NCBI GenBank assembly: GCA_022823865.1
Contig: JAJEHF010000060.1
Span: forward strand, 1 to 50,720
Length of the DNA: 50,720 nt
Source: Bryobacterales bacterium
GTDB lineage: Bacteria > Acidobacteriota > Terriglobia > Bryobacterales > UBA6623
Direction: 5' to 3'
The notes under the pieces were generated by a model. That model had not been told where the DNA came from. It did not search any database and worked only from the letters and a program-made list of their open reading frames with translations. Shown in pieces: positions 18,143-25,466 of the stretch. Positions within the stretch are counted from its first letter, which is position 1. Each line of letters opens with the position of its first letter. A program made the translations under genes and the position numbers.

Positions 18143-19354
18143 ATGAGACCTGACGAATCTCGAAGAACGTTTCTGAGAACCATTGCGGCGTCCACCTGCG
18201 CGGCGGGCGCGAGCGGCCTGAGCCCGCAGGCCAGCGCGGCACAGGAAAACACGATTCAAGGGTTCGACGATACGGAAACCACGCTCCAGAGTGACTCGGT
18301 GTGGCAGCCCGTGTCCGAACGGAAGATCCGCGTCGGCATCGCTGGCTACGGGGTCTCCCAGTTCGGGGCCCATTTCGGCTTCCAAGACCATCCCAACGTA
18401 GAGGTGGCAGCGGTCACCGACCTGATCCCCGAACGATGCCAGCGCTTGGCCCAGGTGTGCGGCTGCGACAAGACCTACCCGAGTCTTGAAGAGATGGTGC
18501 AAGACGATTCGCTGGAAGCGATCTTTGTCGCCACTGACGCGCCCAGCCATGCACAACACTGCATCGACGTTCTCGAGCATGGGAAACATGTCTGCACAGC
18601 GGTACCCGCCGTGTTTGGGTCGCTCGAAGACGCCGACCGTGTCCTCGAGGCGGTGAAGAGAACCGGGCTCAAGTACATGATGTTTGAGACTTCGGCGTAT
18701 CACAGCGAATGCTATGCCATGCGTGTCCTTTACAACGCAGGCGAATTTGGAAGGATGATCTATTCGGAGGGCGAGTACTACCACTACATGGCCACGCCCA
18801 TCGACTCCTTCAAGGGATGGCGTGTCGGCCTGCCGCCTCAGTGGTATCCGACTCACTCCAACGCCTACTACACGTGCGTGACTGGCGGAAGCTTTACGGA
18901 AGTGTCGTGCATGGGCATTCCCAGTACCATCCCGCACCTCCAGAAAGAGAACAATGCATTCGCGAATCCCTTCGGCACTGAAATCGCCCTGATGCGCACC
19001 AGCGAAGGAGGCATGGCCCGGATGGCCGTGAGCTGGGACACCCCCGGCAACGGGGGCGAAAAGGGCCGCGTCCGCGGAGAACGAGGCTCGATGGATGGCA
19101 TAGCCATCGCCCCCGAGCGGCAAGCGGCCGGCCTAAGGCTGGCGAAACCGCCGCTGCCGCCGTCCGTCGACCCCGGCGGCCACGGTGGTTCCCATGGCTA
19201 TCTTATGGATGAGTTCGTCACAGCTATCCTCCAAGACCGCACCCCGCTGGTGAACGTCGCCTGGGCGCTCAACATGTCGGTGGCGGGGGTGGTTTCCCAC
19301 CAGTCCGCGCTCAAGGATGGTGAATTGCTCAAGATCCCCCAATACGCAATCTGA
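18143..19354 (+). CDS. Gfo/Idh/MocA family oxidoreductase, Tat-exported
   Basis: 403 aa. The N-terminus is a twin-arginine signal (SRRTFLRTIAAS), followed by the NAD(P)-binding Rossmann domain (KIRVGIAGYGVSQFG, VEVAAVTDL, AIFVATDAPSHAQH). The next conserved block normally reads EKP; here it is CTAVPAVFGSLEDA, so the usual catalytic Lys is not visible at that place. The C-terminal alpha/beta domain follows. Exported members with a bound cofactor are common in Acidobacteria and Bacteroidetes, and some are glycosidases using NAD. ATG 18143 is chosen because GGAGG stands 5 nt upstream; the frame also opens at 18113. Only 9 bp separate it from sulfatase 2, so it heads a likely sulfatase operon. 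Confidence 0.87.
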   Translation: MRPDESRRTFLRTIAASTCAAGASGLSPQASAAQENTIQGFDDTETTLQSDSVWQPVSERKIRVGIAGYGVSQFGAHFGFQDHPNVEVAAVTDLIPERCQRLAQVCGCDKTYPSLEEMVQDDSLEAIFVATDAPSHAQHCIDVLEHGKHVCTAVPAVFGSLEDADRVLEAVKRTGLKYMMFETSAYHSECYAMRVLYNAGEFGRMIYSEGEYYHYMATPIDSFKGWRVGLPPQWYPTHSNAYYTCVTGGSFTEVSCMGIPSTIPHLQKENNAFANPFGTEIALMRTSEGGMARMAVSWDTPGNGGEKGRVRGERGSMDGIAIAPERQAAGLRLAKPPLPPSVDPGGHGGSHGYLMDEFVTAILQDRTPLVNVAWALNMSVAGVVSHQSALKDGELLKIPQYAI

Positions 19355-19363
19355 GAACGGAAG

Positions 19364-20902
19364 ATGTTGGCCAGGCACAATCGGAGGAAATGGTTGGTTC
19401 TTTGGGGACTCGGCTGTTTCGTTGCCTGGGCGTTTCCGTCCGCCGCGCTTGCGGCGGATACGGTGGACGGCGGGACTCCGAACAAACGACCGAATATCCT
19501 TCTCATGATCGCGGATGACATGTCCTGGAAGGACTGGGGCATCTACGGCAACACGTTTGCGAAGACACCTCACATCGACAGGGCGGCGGCGGAAGGGGTC
19601 CGGTTCACCAACGCATACATCAACTCTCCGGTGTGCCATCCCTCCCGGTCGGCTCTATTGACGGGTCAGGACATCTGGCGGCTGCGCGACGCGGCCGTGT
19701 TCGGCGGGACCCTGCACAACACGTTCGATACCTATCCGGCGATGTTGGGGGATGGCGGTTACGAGGTTGCGCACAGCGGCAAGGGCTGGGGGCCAGGCTT
19801 TACGGAGCCGGGTGGCTGGACGGTTCCTCCGGCGGGAAGGGTTGCCCGTCTCCCACAGATTCTCGCCAATGCGGAAGGTGGCGACCGACCATTCTGCTTC
19901 TGGTGGGGAACGACCCTGGGGCATCGCGAGTTTGACTACAAGCCGGATGGCCGTGCCTTGGACACGATTGAGGTGCCTCCCTACCTGCCGGACACGCGAG
20001 CCGTGCGCGAGGACTTCGGGGGTTATTTCCAAGAGGTCGAGGCTTTCGATGCGGAGGTTGGCAAGGTGGTGGCGGCGCTTGAGCGGGCCGGCCTGGCCGA
20101 AGACACGATCCTGATCATCACGTCCGATCACGGGCAGCCCTGGCCGCGGGGCAAGGGTAGCCTCTACGACATGGGGACGCGTGTCCCGTTGATCGTCCGA
20201 TGGCCTGCAAAGATCAAGCCGAGCCGGGTGGTGGACGACTTCGTCAACCTCATCGACCTCGCCCCCACCATCCTCGAAGCAGCCGGTCTCGCTGCGGGCG
20301 CGCAGATGACCGGAAAGAGCCTCATGAAGACTCTCCTTTCGGACCGAAGCGGGGTCATCGAGACGGCGCGCGATCGGACGCACTTCGCACTCGAAGCCCA
20401 TCACACGGTCGGGCCTTATCAGGCTTGGCTTGGTTACATGTCCGGCCGGGCGATTCGAACGGACAAGCACCTCTACATCCGCAACTATCCGCGCCAAGGA
20501 CATCCCGGCTGGAAACCAGTTCAGGCCGGTCCGACCGTCGGAATCATGCAGAAGGAAATGGCAGTGAACGAAACCGTGCGGCGCAACTATGAGTTGTGCT
20601 TCGGACTCCGGCCCGAGGAAGAGCTCTACGACGTCAAGGCCGACCCATATCAGATGCATGACCTAGCTGACGACCCCCGGTATGCGGAGATCAAGAAGAC
20701 ACTGGAAAAGGCCCTAGCGGATTACATGCGAGCGACGGCTGACCCTCGTGCGGCAGGCCGTGGGGAAGTTTTTGCACGCTACCCCATTTGGGCGGGCGGT
20801 TCGACCAGCCAAATGGGTGGTTACAACCTCGCCGGGCAGTTGGAGTTGTTCCATCACTCTCGATACGCCCAGTGGATGAAGGAAAACCATCCTGATCGAT
20901 AG
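19364..20902 (+). CDS. sulfatase 2, exported (heparan N-sulfatase-like group)
   Basis: 512 aa with a signal peptide to about residue 31. Formylglycine-dependent sulfatase core: metal ligands in NILLMIADDMSWKDWG, signature CHPSRSALLTG with the precursor Cys at residue 91, GYEVAHSGKGWGPG, and the late metal site in IITSDHGQPWPRGKGSLYDMGTRVPLI. The His after the Cys and the TSDHG/P-RGKG pattern recall sulfoglucosamine sulfohydrolase-type enzymes, so N- or O-sulfated amino sugars are possible substrates, without proof. It follows the Gfo/Idh/MocA gene by 9 bp with GGAAG before the start codon, so the two are probably cotranscribed. Confidence 0.92.
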   Translation: MLARHNRRKWLVLWGLGCFVAWAFPSAALAADTVDGGTPNKRPNILLMIADDMSWKDWGIYGNTFAKTPHIDRAAAEGVRFTNAYINSPVCHPSRSALLTGQDIWRLRDAAVFGGTLHNTFDTYPAMLGDGGYEVAHSGKGWGPGFTEPGGWTVPPAGRVARLPQILANAEGGDRPFCFWWGTTLGHREFDYKPDGRALDTIEVPPYLPDTRAVREDFGGYFQEVEAFDAEVGKVVAALERAGLAEDTILIITSDHGQPWPRGKGSLYDMGTRVPLIVRWPAKIKPSRVVDDFVNLIDLAPTILEAAGLAAGAQMTGKSLMKTLLSDRSGVIETARDRTHFALEAHHTVGPYQAWLGYMSGRAIRTDKHLYIRNYPRQGHPGWKPVQAGPTVGIMQKEMAVNETVRRNYELCFGLRPEEELYDVKADPYQMHDLADDPRYAEIKKTLEKALADYMRATADPRAAGRGEVFARYPIWAGGSTSQMGGYNLAGQLELFHHSRYAQWMKENHPDR

Positions 20903-21127
20903 TGCAATGACATGTCACGAACGGTCAACGTCCGGGCTACCGTTTGCCCACAACGTCCTTATCCCTTGCGTACCGCAAGCGCCATCCGCCATCCAAGGAC
21001 CACGTCGTTTCCAATGCAGATCCCGAAAAGCTCTTGGGGCTCCGCGTGTCACGGCGGCACACTCCGTCTCGATCTTCAGCCGTAAAGCAGTGACGGATCC
21101 GACGGTCATGACGGTAGGCTACTTGTC

Positions 21128-22567
21128 ATGAGTGAAAATCGTCACGGCTTGGCGATGACCGGAGTCGTCCTAACGCTCGCGGCTGTCACCCTAGCTTGCT
21201 CGAAAGAGCCTGCCTCCGTGGAAGTCGAGAGACCAAACATCGTCTTCATCATGGCCGATGACATGGGCTGGGCCGATCTAGGCTCGTACGGCTCGACGGC
21301 GATCCAGACCCCCAATCTGGATCGCCTGGCAAGCGAGGGCATGCGCTTCACCGATGCATACGCCGGGCATACTGTCTGCGCACCGTCGCGCTGTGCTCTG
21401 ATGACCGGAAAGCACACCGGCCACACGACCGTGCGCGCCAACGCGGGAACCGCCCCGATCCGCGACTCGGATGTCACCATTGCCGAGGTGCTCAAGCAGG
21501 CAGGGTACGCGACCGGCGGTTTCGGGAAGTGGGGCCTCGGCGTGATGGGCTCGGAGGGAGCGGCCGAAAAGCAAGGATTCGACACGTTCTTCGGCTACTA
21601 CCACCAAGTTCATGCCCACACCTACTACCCTCCGTTCCTCGTGGAGAACGGGAAACCATTCGCATTGCTTGCCAACGCAAGAATGTACGGACTGGAGCCC
21701 GCAGAATTTTTGTCGGACCTCGCCGCCTACCAAGCCTACAAGGCGATGAGCCCGAAGGGGCCGCTCGTGCCGCGCGAGACACCGGAAGGCGCGTACCAGT
21801 TCTCGCAGGATCTCGTGTTTGAGAGAACACTGGACTTCGTCCGCGAGAATCGGGACCGGCCGTTCTTCTGCTACGCGCCATGGACCCCTCCGCATGCCGC
21901 CTATCACCTCCCGCAGGACGAACCCGCAGTGCGGCTCTACGAGGACAAGCCCTGGTCTGATCGTGCGAAAATTCACGCGGCGTTCGTGAGCATGGTGGAC
22001 CGGCAAGTCGGTGAGCTCATCGACCTGCTCCAAGAACTCGGAATCGGCGAAAAGACGGCGGTCTTCTTCATGTCTGACAACGGCGCCTCCCACCGCTTCG
22101 AGGGAGAGCTCGATTCTTCCGGCCCCCTGCGGGGGGCCAAGCGGTCCATGCACGATGGCGGGATCCGCTCGCCGCTGATCGCACGCTGGCCGGGAAAGAT
22201 CGCCGCCGGAGCAGTGAGCGGCCATGTCACCTACACGCCGGACATCATGCCGACGCTCGCCGAGCTGGCTGATGCCGGGGAGTTCGTTCCGGACGATGTG
22301 GACGGCTTGTCGATCGCACCCACGCTGCTCGGCGACTCTGACGAGCAGGCGCGCCATGAATTCCTGTACTGGGAGTGGGACCAACAGGGCTATCACCGCG
22401 CGCTTCGCCACGGGCGTTGGAAGCTGGTATCCGACGAACCCGGGGCCTGGCAGGTGTTCGACCTCGAGCAAGACATCTCCGAGTCGAACGACGTCGCCTC
22501 GGAACACCCAGGCCTGGTCGCGAGCGCCGAAGAATGGATCAGGGCCAACCGTACCGCCCCCGACTAG
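21128..22567 (+). CDS. sulfatase 3, probable lipoprotein arylsulfatase-type
   Basis: 479 aa. The N-terminal hydrophobic segment ends at Cys24 in a lipobox-like context (AAVTLAC, with Thr rather than Leu at -3), so a surface lipoprotein is likely. Core motifs are NIVFIMADDMGWADLGSYG, CAPSRCALMTG with the formylglycine precursor at Cys84, GYATGGFGKWGLG, and FFMSDNGA followed by GGIRSPLIARWPGKI. It resembles the large arylsulfatase-A-like group of marine and soil bacteria, acting on sulfated polysaccharides. A 225-bp gap precedes it, so it may have its own promoter. Sulfatase 4 starts 26 bp after its stop. Confidence 0.93.
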   Translation: MSENRHGLAMTGVVLTLAAVTLACSKEPASVEVERPNIVFIMADDMGWADLGSYGSTAIQTPNLDRLASEGMRFTDAYAGHTVCAPSRCALMTGKHTGHTTVRANAGTAPIRDSDVTIAEVLKQAGYATGGFGKWGLGVMGSEGAAEKQGFDTFFGYYHQVHAHTYYPPFLVENGKPFALLANARMYGLEPAEFLSDLAAYQAYKAMSPKGPLVPRETPEGAYQFSQDLVFERTLDFVRENRDRPFFCYAPWTPPHAAYHLPQDEPAVRLYEDKPWSDRAKIHAAFVSMVDRQVGELIDLLQELGIGEKTAVFFMSDNGASHRFEGELDSSGPLRGAKRSMHDGGIRSPLIARWPGKIAAGAVSGHVTYTPDIMPTLAELADAGEFVPDDVDGLSIAPTLLGDSDEQARHEFLYWEWDQQGYHRALRHGRWKLVSDEPGAWQVFDLEQDISESNDVASEHPGLVASAEEWIRANRTAPD

Positions 22568-22593
22568 GCATGGCCCAGCGACTCAGAAACAAC

Positions 22594-23985
22594 ATGAAAA
22601 ATCCCATCTCACGAGGAATCGTCCTGGCGCTTGCCTTGAGCATCGCCGCGAGCGGCGAGCCGCCGAACATCGTTCTGATCCTTGCGGACGACCTTGGCTG
22701 GAACGACGTCGGCTTCAACGGCGACGAGTTCTATGAGACGCCCCATCTAGACCGCATGGCGCGAGAGGGGATGATCTTCTCCAACGCCTATACCAGCGGG
22801 CCGAATTGCGCCCCGACCCGGGCTAGCTTGATCTCCGGCATGTACCCGCCGCGCCATATGGTCTACACGCCGGGCGGCAGGTCCAAGATCGACCCCCGGC
22901 GAATGAAGCTCCGGGTCCCGCTGCAGCAGCGCTTCTGGGAGCGGGCCGGCGTCACCGATCCGATCCCCGATGCCTTCGAGATCCGGCAGGCTCTGGACCC
23001 AAGCGTGGTCAGCATCGCCGAGGTGCTCAAACAGGGCGGCTACGCGACCGCGCGGTTCGGGAAATGGCATGCAGGGCCCGACACTCAGGGCTTCGACGTG
23101 AGCAGCAGCGACGGCAAGCCCGGCACCGAGAAGAACCACTACGACGATCCCAACGTGACGTTCGACCTGACTGACGTAGGCGTTGATTTCATCAAGGAAA
23201 ACCGCCATGGGCCATTCTTCTTGTACCTCTCGCATTGGGATGTCCACGGTCCGCTGGTCGCCCGCCGCCATCTGGTTGCCAAGTACGAAGAGAAGCTCGC
23301 AGCCTGGACGAGAAACGAGAATCCGTACAATCCGACTTACGCGGCCATGGTCGAGGCGGTTGACACCAGTGTTGGCCGCATCCTCGAGACCCTAGACGAA
23401 TTCGACCTCGCTGAAAAGACTCTGGTCATCTTCTCGTCAGACAACGGCGGCACCAGAGTTTCGATCAACCAGCCTCTGCGCGGGGTCAAGGGCTCGCTCT
23501 ACGAAGGAGGGGTCCGCGTGCCGACCTGCATGCGATGGCCTGACGTGATCGCAGCGGGGACCGAATCGCTGACCCCCATCACCAGCGTCGATTTCCTGCC
23601 GACGTTCGCCGAGCTGGCGGGCGTTACTTTGCCTGCGGGCCAGCCGGTCGACGGCGAGAGCTTCGCGCCGCTGCTCAAGGGACTCCCCGCGCTGGACGAT
23701 CGCGCGATTTTCTGGCACTATCCGCTGTATCTGACGGGTCGCGCGACGCCCGCGAGCGCCATTCGCAAAGGCGACTGGAAGCTGATTGAGTACTTCGAGG
23801 ACGGGCGCCTGGAGTTGTACAACACTGCGACCGACATCAGCGAAGCCAGGAACTTGGCGGATGCCATGCCCGCAAAGGCCAGCGAACTGCACCAGGAGCT
23901 CGTCGCTTGGCGCGATGCTACGGATGCAGTTGAACCGCGCGAGCCGAATCCCTACTACAGCGAGACCAAAGAACTCGTGCCCTGA
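22594..23985 (+). CDS. sulfatase 4, exported
   Basis: 463 aa with a short signal peptide (about residues 1-20). Motifs: NIVLILADDLGWNDVGFNG, signature CAPTRASLISG with precursor Cys72, GYATARFGKWHAG, FSSDNGGTRVS, and the substrate-pocket region GVKGSLYEGGVRVP. It resembles the iduronate-2-sulfatase/arylsulfatase mix common in Planctomycetes and Acidobacteria. The frame opens as far back as 22375, inside sulfatase 3, but that part lacks signal-peptide character. ATG 22594 gives a normal signal, and ATG 22570 is an alternative. It is the last gene of the sulfatase run. Confidence 0.92.
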   Translation: MKNPISRGIVLALALSIAASGEPPNIVLILADDLGWNDVGFNGDEFYETPHLDRMAREGMIFSNAYTSGPNCAPTRASLISGMYPPRHMVYTPGGRSKIDPRRMKLRVPLQQRFWERAGVTDPIPDAFEIRQALDPSVVSIAEVLKQGGYATARFGKWHAGPDTQGFDVSSSDGKPGTEKNHYDDPNVTFDLTDVGVDFIKENRHGPFFLYLSHWDVHGPLVARRHLVAKYEEKLAAWTRNENPYNPTYAAMVEAVDTSVGRILETLDEFDLAEKTLVIFSSDNGGTRVSINQPLRGVKGSLYEGGVRVPTCMRWPDVIAAGTESLTPITSVDFLPTFAELAGVTLPAGQPVDGESFAPLLKGLPALDDRAIFWHYPLYLTGRATPASAIRKGDWKLIEYFEDGRLELYNTATDISEARNLADAMPAKASELHQELVAWRDATDAVEPREPNPYYSETKELVP

Positions 23986-24378
23986 AGCTTGCCCTCGGCA
24001 GGCGCTCGGATGTCGTACAGGCTTGCGGCGTTTCCGGACGCCCAAGTTCGCAGACTGCAAATTCGCGGTCGGCGAAGACGGGGCGGCGATCACGATCGGG
24101 TTGCAGAACTGATGCATTCGGCCCAATGAGTCAAGTCGCGACACCGATGGCTCGCGGCCAAGTGCAGTTTTCCGCGTCAAGGCTACCGAAGGCATGCCAA
24201 CGGTGATTCCGTCGACGATGGCTGCCGCGAAGACGGCGCTGGGGAACGCGAGCGCACCGCCCGAACCCCGCAAGCAGACTGGCAGAGCGTCGGCCGGAAC
24301 GGCAGGGACAAGGAAACTGCGCCCGCTCGCTCTTGGCTAGTTTCCAGCGACCGAGTTCAGAAGTGGAGAGGCATGCTG
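23986..24378 (+). other. 393-bp intergenic stretch, possibly decayed coding
   Basis: This lies between convergent sulfatase 4 and the DUF6152 gene. The minus strand holds a frame with protein-like composition (Ala/Val-rich, including VFAAAIVDGITVGMPSVA), but I recognise no family and no start signal. It may be the remnant of a lost gene. Confidence 0.35.
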
Positions 24379-24936
24379 TCACCTCTCAGCGGGCGCCCCG
24401 GGCAGCAAGCCGGGATAGGGAGGAGGCGGGCTCCGTCGGCCTCCGTGAATGTGCTCCCGAGCGAGGAAGACATGCCCTGACTCCTGAATGATCGCGCTCA
24501 CTCCCATCTCCCGCACGCCCTCCTGCCTAGATAACCATCCGCGGAGGCTGATCACCTGTCCGATCCGCAACGAGGTGCGCGTGAAGTTCCGGCGCTGGGC
24601 TACCCGCACTGACATGGTCTGGCCAGTCCAGCGGACAGGATTGCCTTGCGCATCCCTCAGCGGCTTGCCATCGTCGGTGATCTGTTCGATCACGATGCGA
24701 ATATGCGGATTGACGTATCGGACTTCTGCGACTGTGCCGCGCACGACCAGCATCTTGTCCGGGTCGTAGTCACTCGCGAAGTTGTGGTGCGCATGCACGC
24801 TTCCAGTTAGCGCCGCGGCCAAGAGTGCCACCGCTGCAACGGGCGATTCCCAGATTCCGGCGCATCCCGACGACCCGCAAGATCGGGATTTCCGGCTTCG
24901 ATTCACCGTATTCGCCGACCACCGATCAGAATTCAT
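24379..24936 (-). CDS. DUF6152 family protein, exported
   Basis: 185 aa. After a signal segment (ALLAAALTGSVHA) the mature protein starts with HHNFASDYDPDKMLVVRG, then a small beta-barrel-like domain containing VAEVRYVNPHIRIVIEQ. The pattern HH-FA--YD and V-NPH is the DUF6152 signature, a small periplasmic family of unknown function that is frequent in Acidobacteria and Proteobacteria. The C-terminal tail is Pro/Gly-rich. The annotated start leaves about 30 charged residues before the signal, so the true start may lie downstream. It stands alone, convergent with sulfatase 4. Confidence 0.75.
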   Translation of the reverse strand: MNSDRWSANTVNRSRKSRSCGSSGCAGIWESPVAAVALLAAALTGSVHAHHNFASDYDPDKMLVVRGTVAEVRYVNPHIRIVIEQITDDGKPLRDAQGNPVRWTGQTMSVRVAQRRNFTRTSLRIGQVISLRGWLSRQEGVREMGVSAIIQESGHVFLAREHIHGGRRSPPPPYPGLLPGAPAER

Positions 24937-25050
24937 GACTGCTGCTCACCATGCAATCAAGAATCGGGTCCAGAGCAAAAAGTTACGTTGCCACGCGACT
25001 TTGCCGCAAGGACCGTCCCTGCGCTGACTCGAAGCCCCGAAGGTTCTTCA

Positions 25051-25089
25051 ATCCATACATATCCATACATTGATTCGGATTGGTGAATC
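25051..25089 (+). promoter_or_regulatory. tandem 10-bp repeat plus inverted repeat upstream of the RHH gene, candidate operator
   Basis: ATCCATACAT occurs twice head to tail (25051-25060 and 25061-25070), immediately followed by GATTC (25072-25076) and GAATC (25085-25089) as an inverted repeat. The site begins 84 bp before the RHH start codon. RHH antitoxins commonly repress their own promoter by binding short repeats, so this is a plausible autoregulatory operator. Confidence 0.45.
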
Positions 25090-25134
25090 GAGTCAAAACG
25101 GCTGGCCGTCGAATAGAACGGTAATCTACTCAAC

Positions 25135-25389
25135 ATGACTACTACGGTCCACCTTCCAGCGGATCTGCTGGAATCGGTTGACCGTCGGGCGAGGGAACTG
25201 GGCATGAGCCGAAATCGCTACATCATTCGGGCCTTGGAATCTGCGCTCGATTCAGAGAGTCGGTGGAGTCCCAGACTTGTCAGCGAGTTGGAGGCTGCGC
25301 GATCAGATGAAGAAGGGCGGGAGGCTCTGGAGGAAATGAGAGCAGTGCTGTCCAAGAGCCGCACGCGAAAGGATCCTCCCGAATTGTGA
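25135..25389 (+). CDS. ribbon-helix-helix (CopG-like) antitoxin
   Basis: 84 aa. The N-terminal half is a ribbon-helix-helix DNA-binding domain: beta strand TTTVHLPADLLESVDRRA, then ELGMSRNRYIIRALESAL. The C-terminal half is acidic and helical (SELEAARSDEEGREALEEM), as in antitoxins that wrap around a PIN-domain toxin. The stop codon overlaps a downstream GTG by four bases (GTGA), the usual antitoxin-toxin junction. The toxin itself survives only as a 22-codon stub. The antitoxin may persist as a repressor or as protection against related toxins elsewhere. Confidence 0.8.
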   Translation: MTTTVHLPADLLESVDRRARELGMSRNRYIIRALESALDSESRWSPRLVSELEAARSDEEGREALEEMRAVLSKSRTRKDPPEL

Positions 25390-25454
25390 AGTGCGTCCCT
25401 GGCACCCATGCGCTTTGCTATGCGATGGCAGGAGAACCCTCTTTCTGCGAGTAG
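25386..25454 (+). pseudogene. remnant of a VapC/PIN-domain toxin
   Basis: A GTG at 25386 overlaps the RHH stop by 4 bp and opens a 22-codon frame, VKCVPGTHALCYAMAGEPSF and two more residues, ending at TAG 25452. PIN toxins of this type begin like (M/V)-K-x-V-L-D-T-H-A-L-L-Y-x-x-A-G-(D/E)-P. The first catalytic Asp, normally in LDTHAL, is replaced here (PGTHAL), and the rest of the roughly 130-aa domain is missing, since the ABC transporter gene ends at 25467. I read this as a decayed toxin. Confidence 0.55.
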
Positions 25455-25466
25455 TTTCTGTCCCGC

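Noticed and set aside
22375..22593. N-terminal extension of sulfatase 4 into sulfatase 3
   Set aside because: The sequence is Arg-rich and unlike a signal. The ATG at 22594 starts a proper signal peptide.
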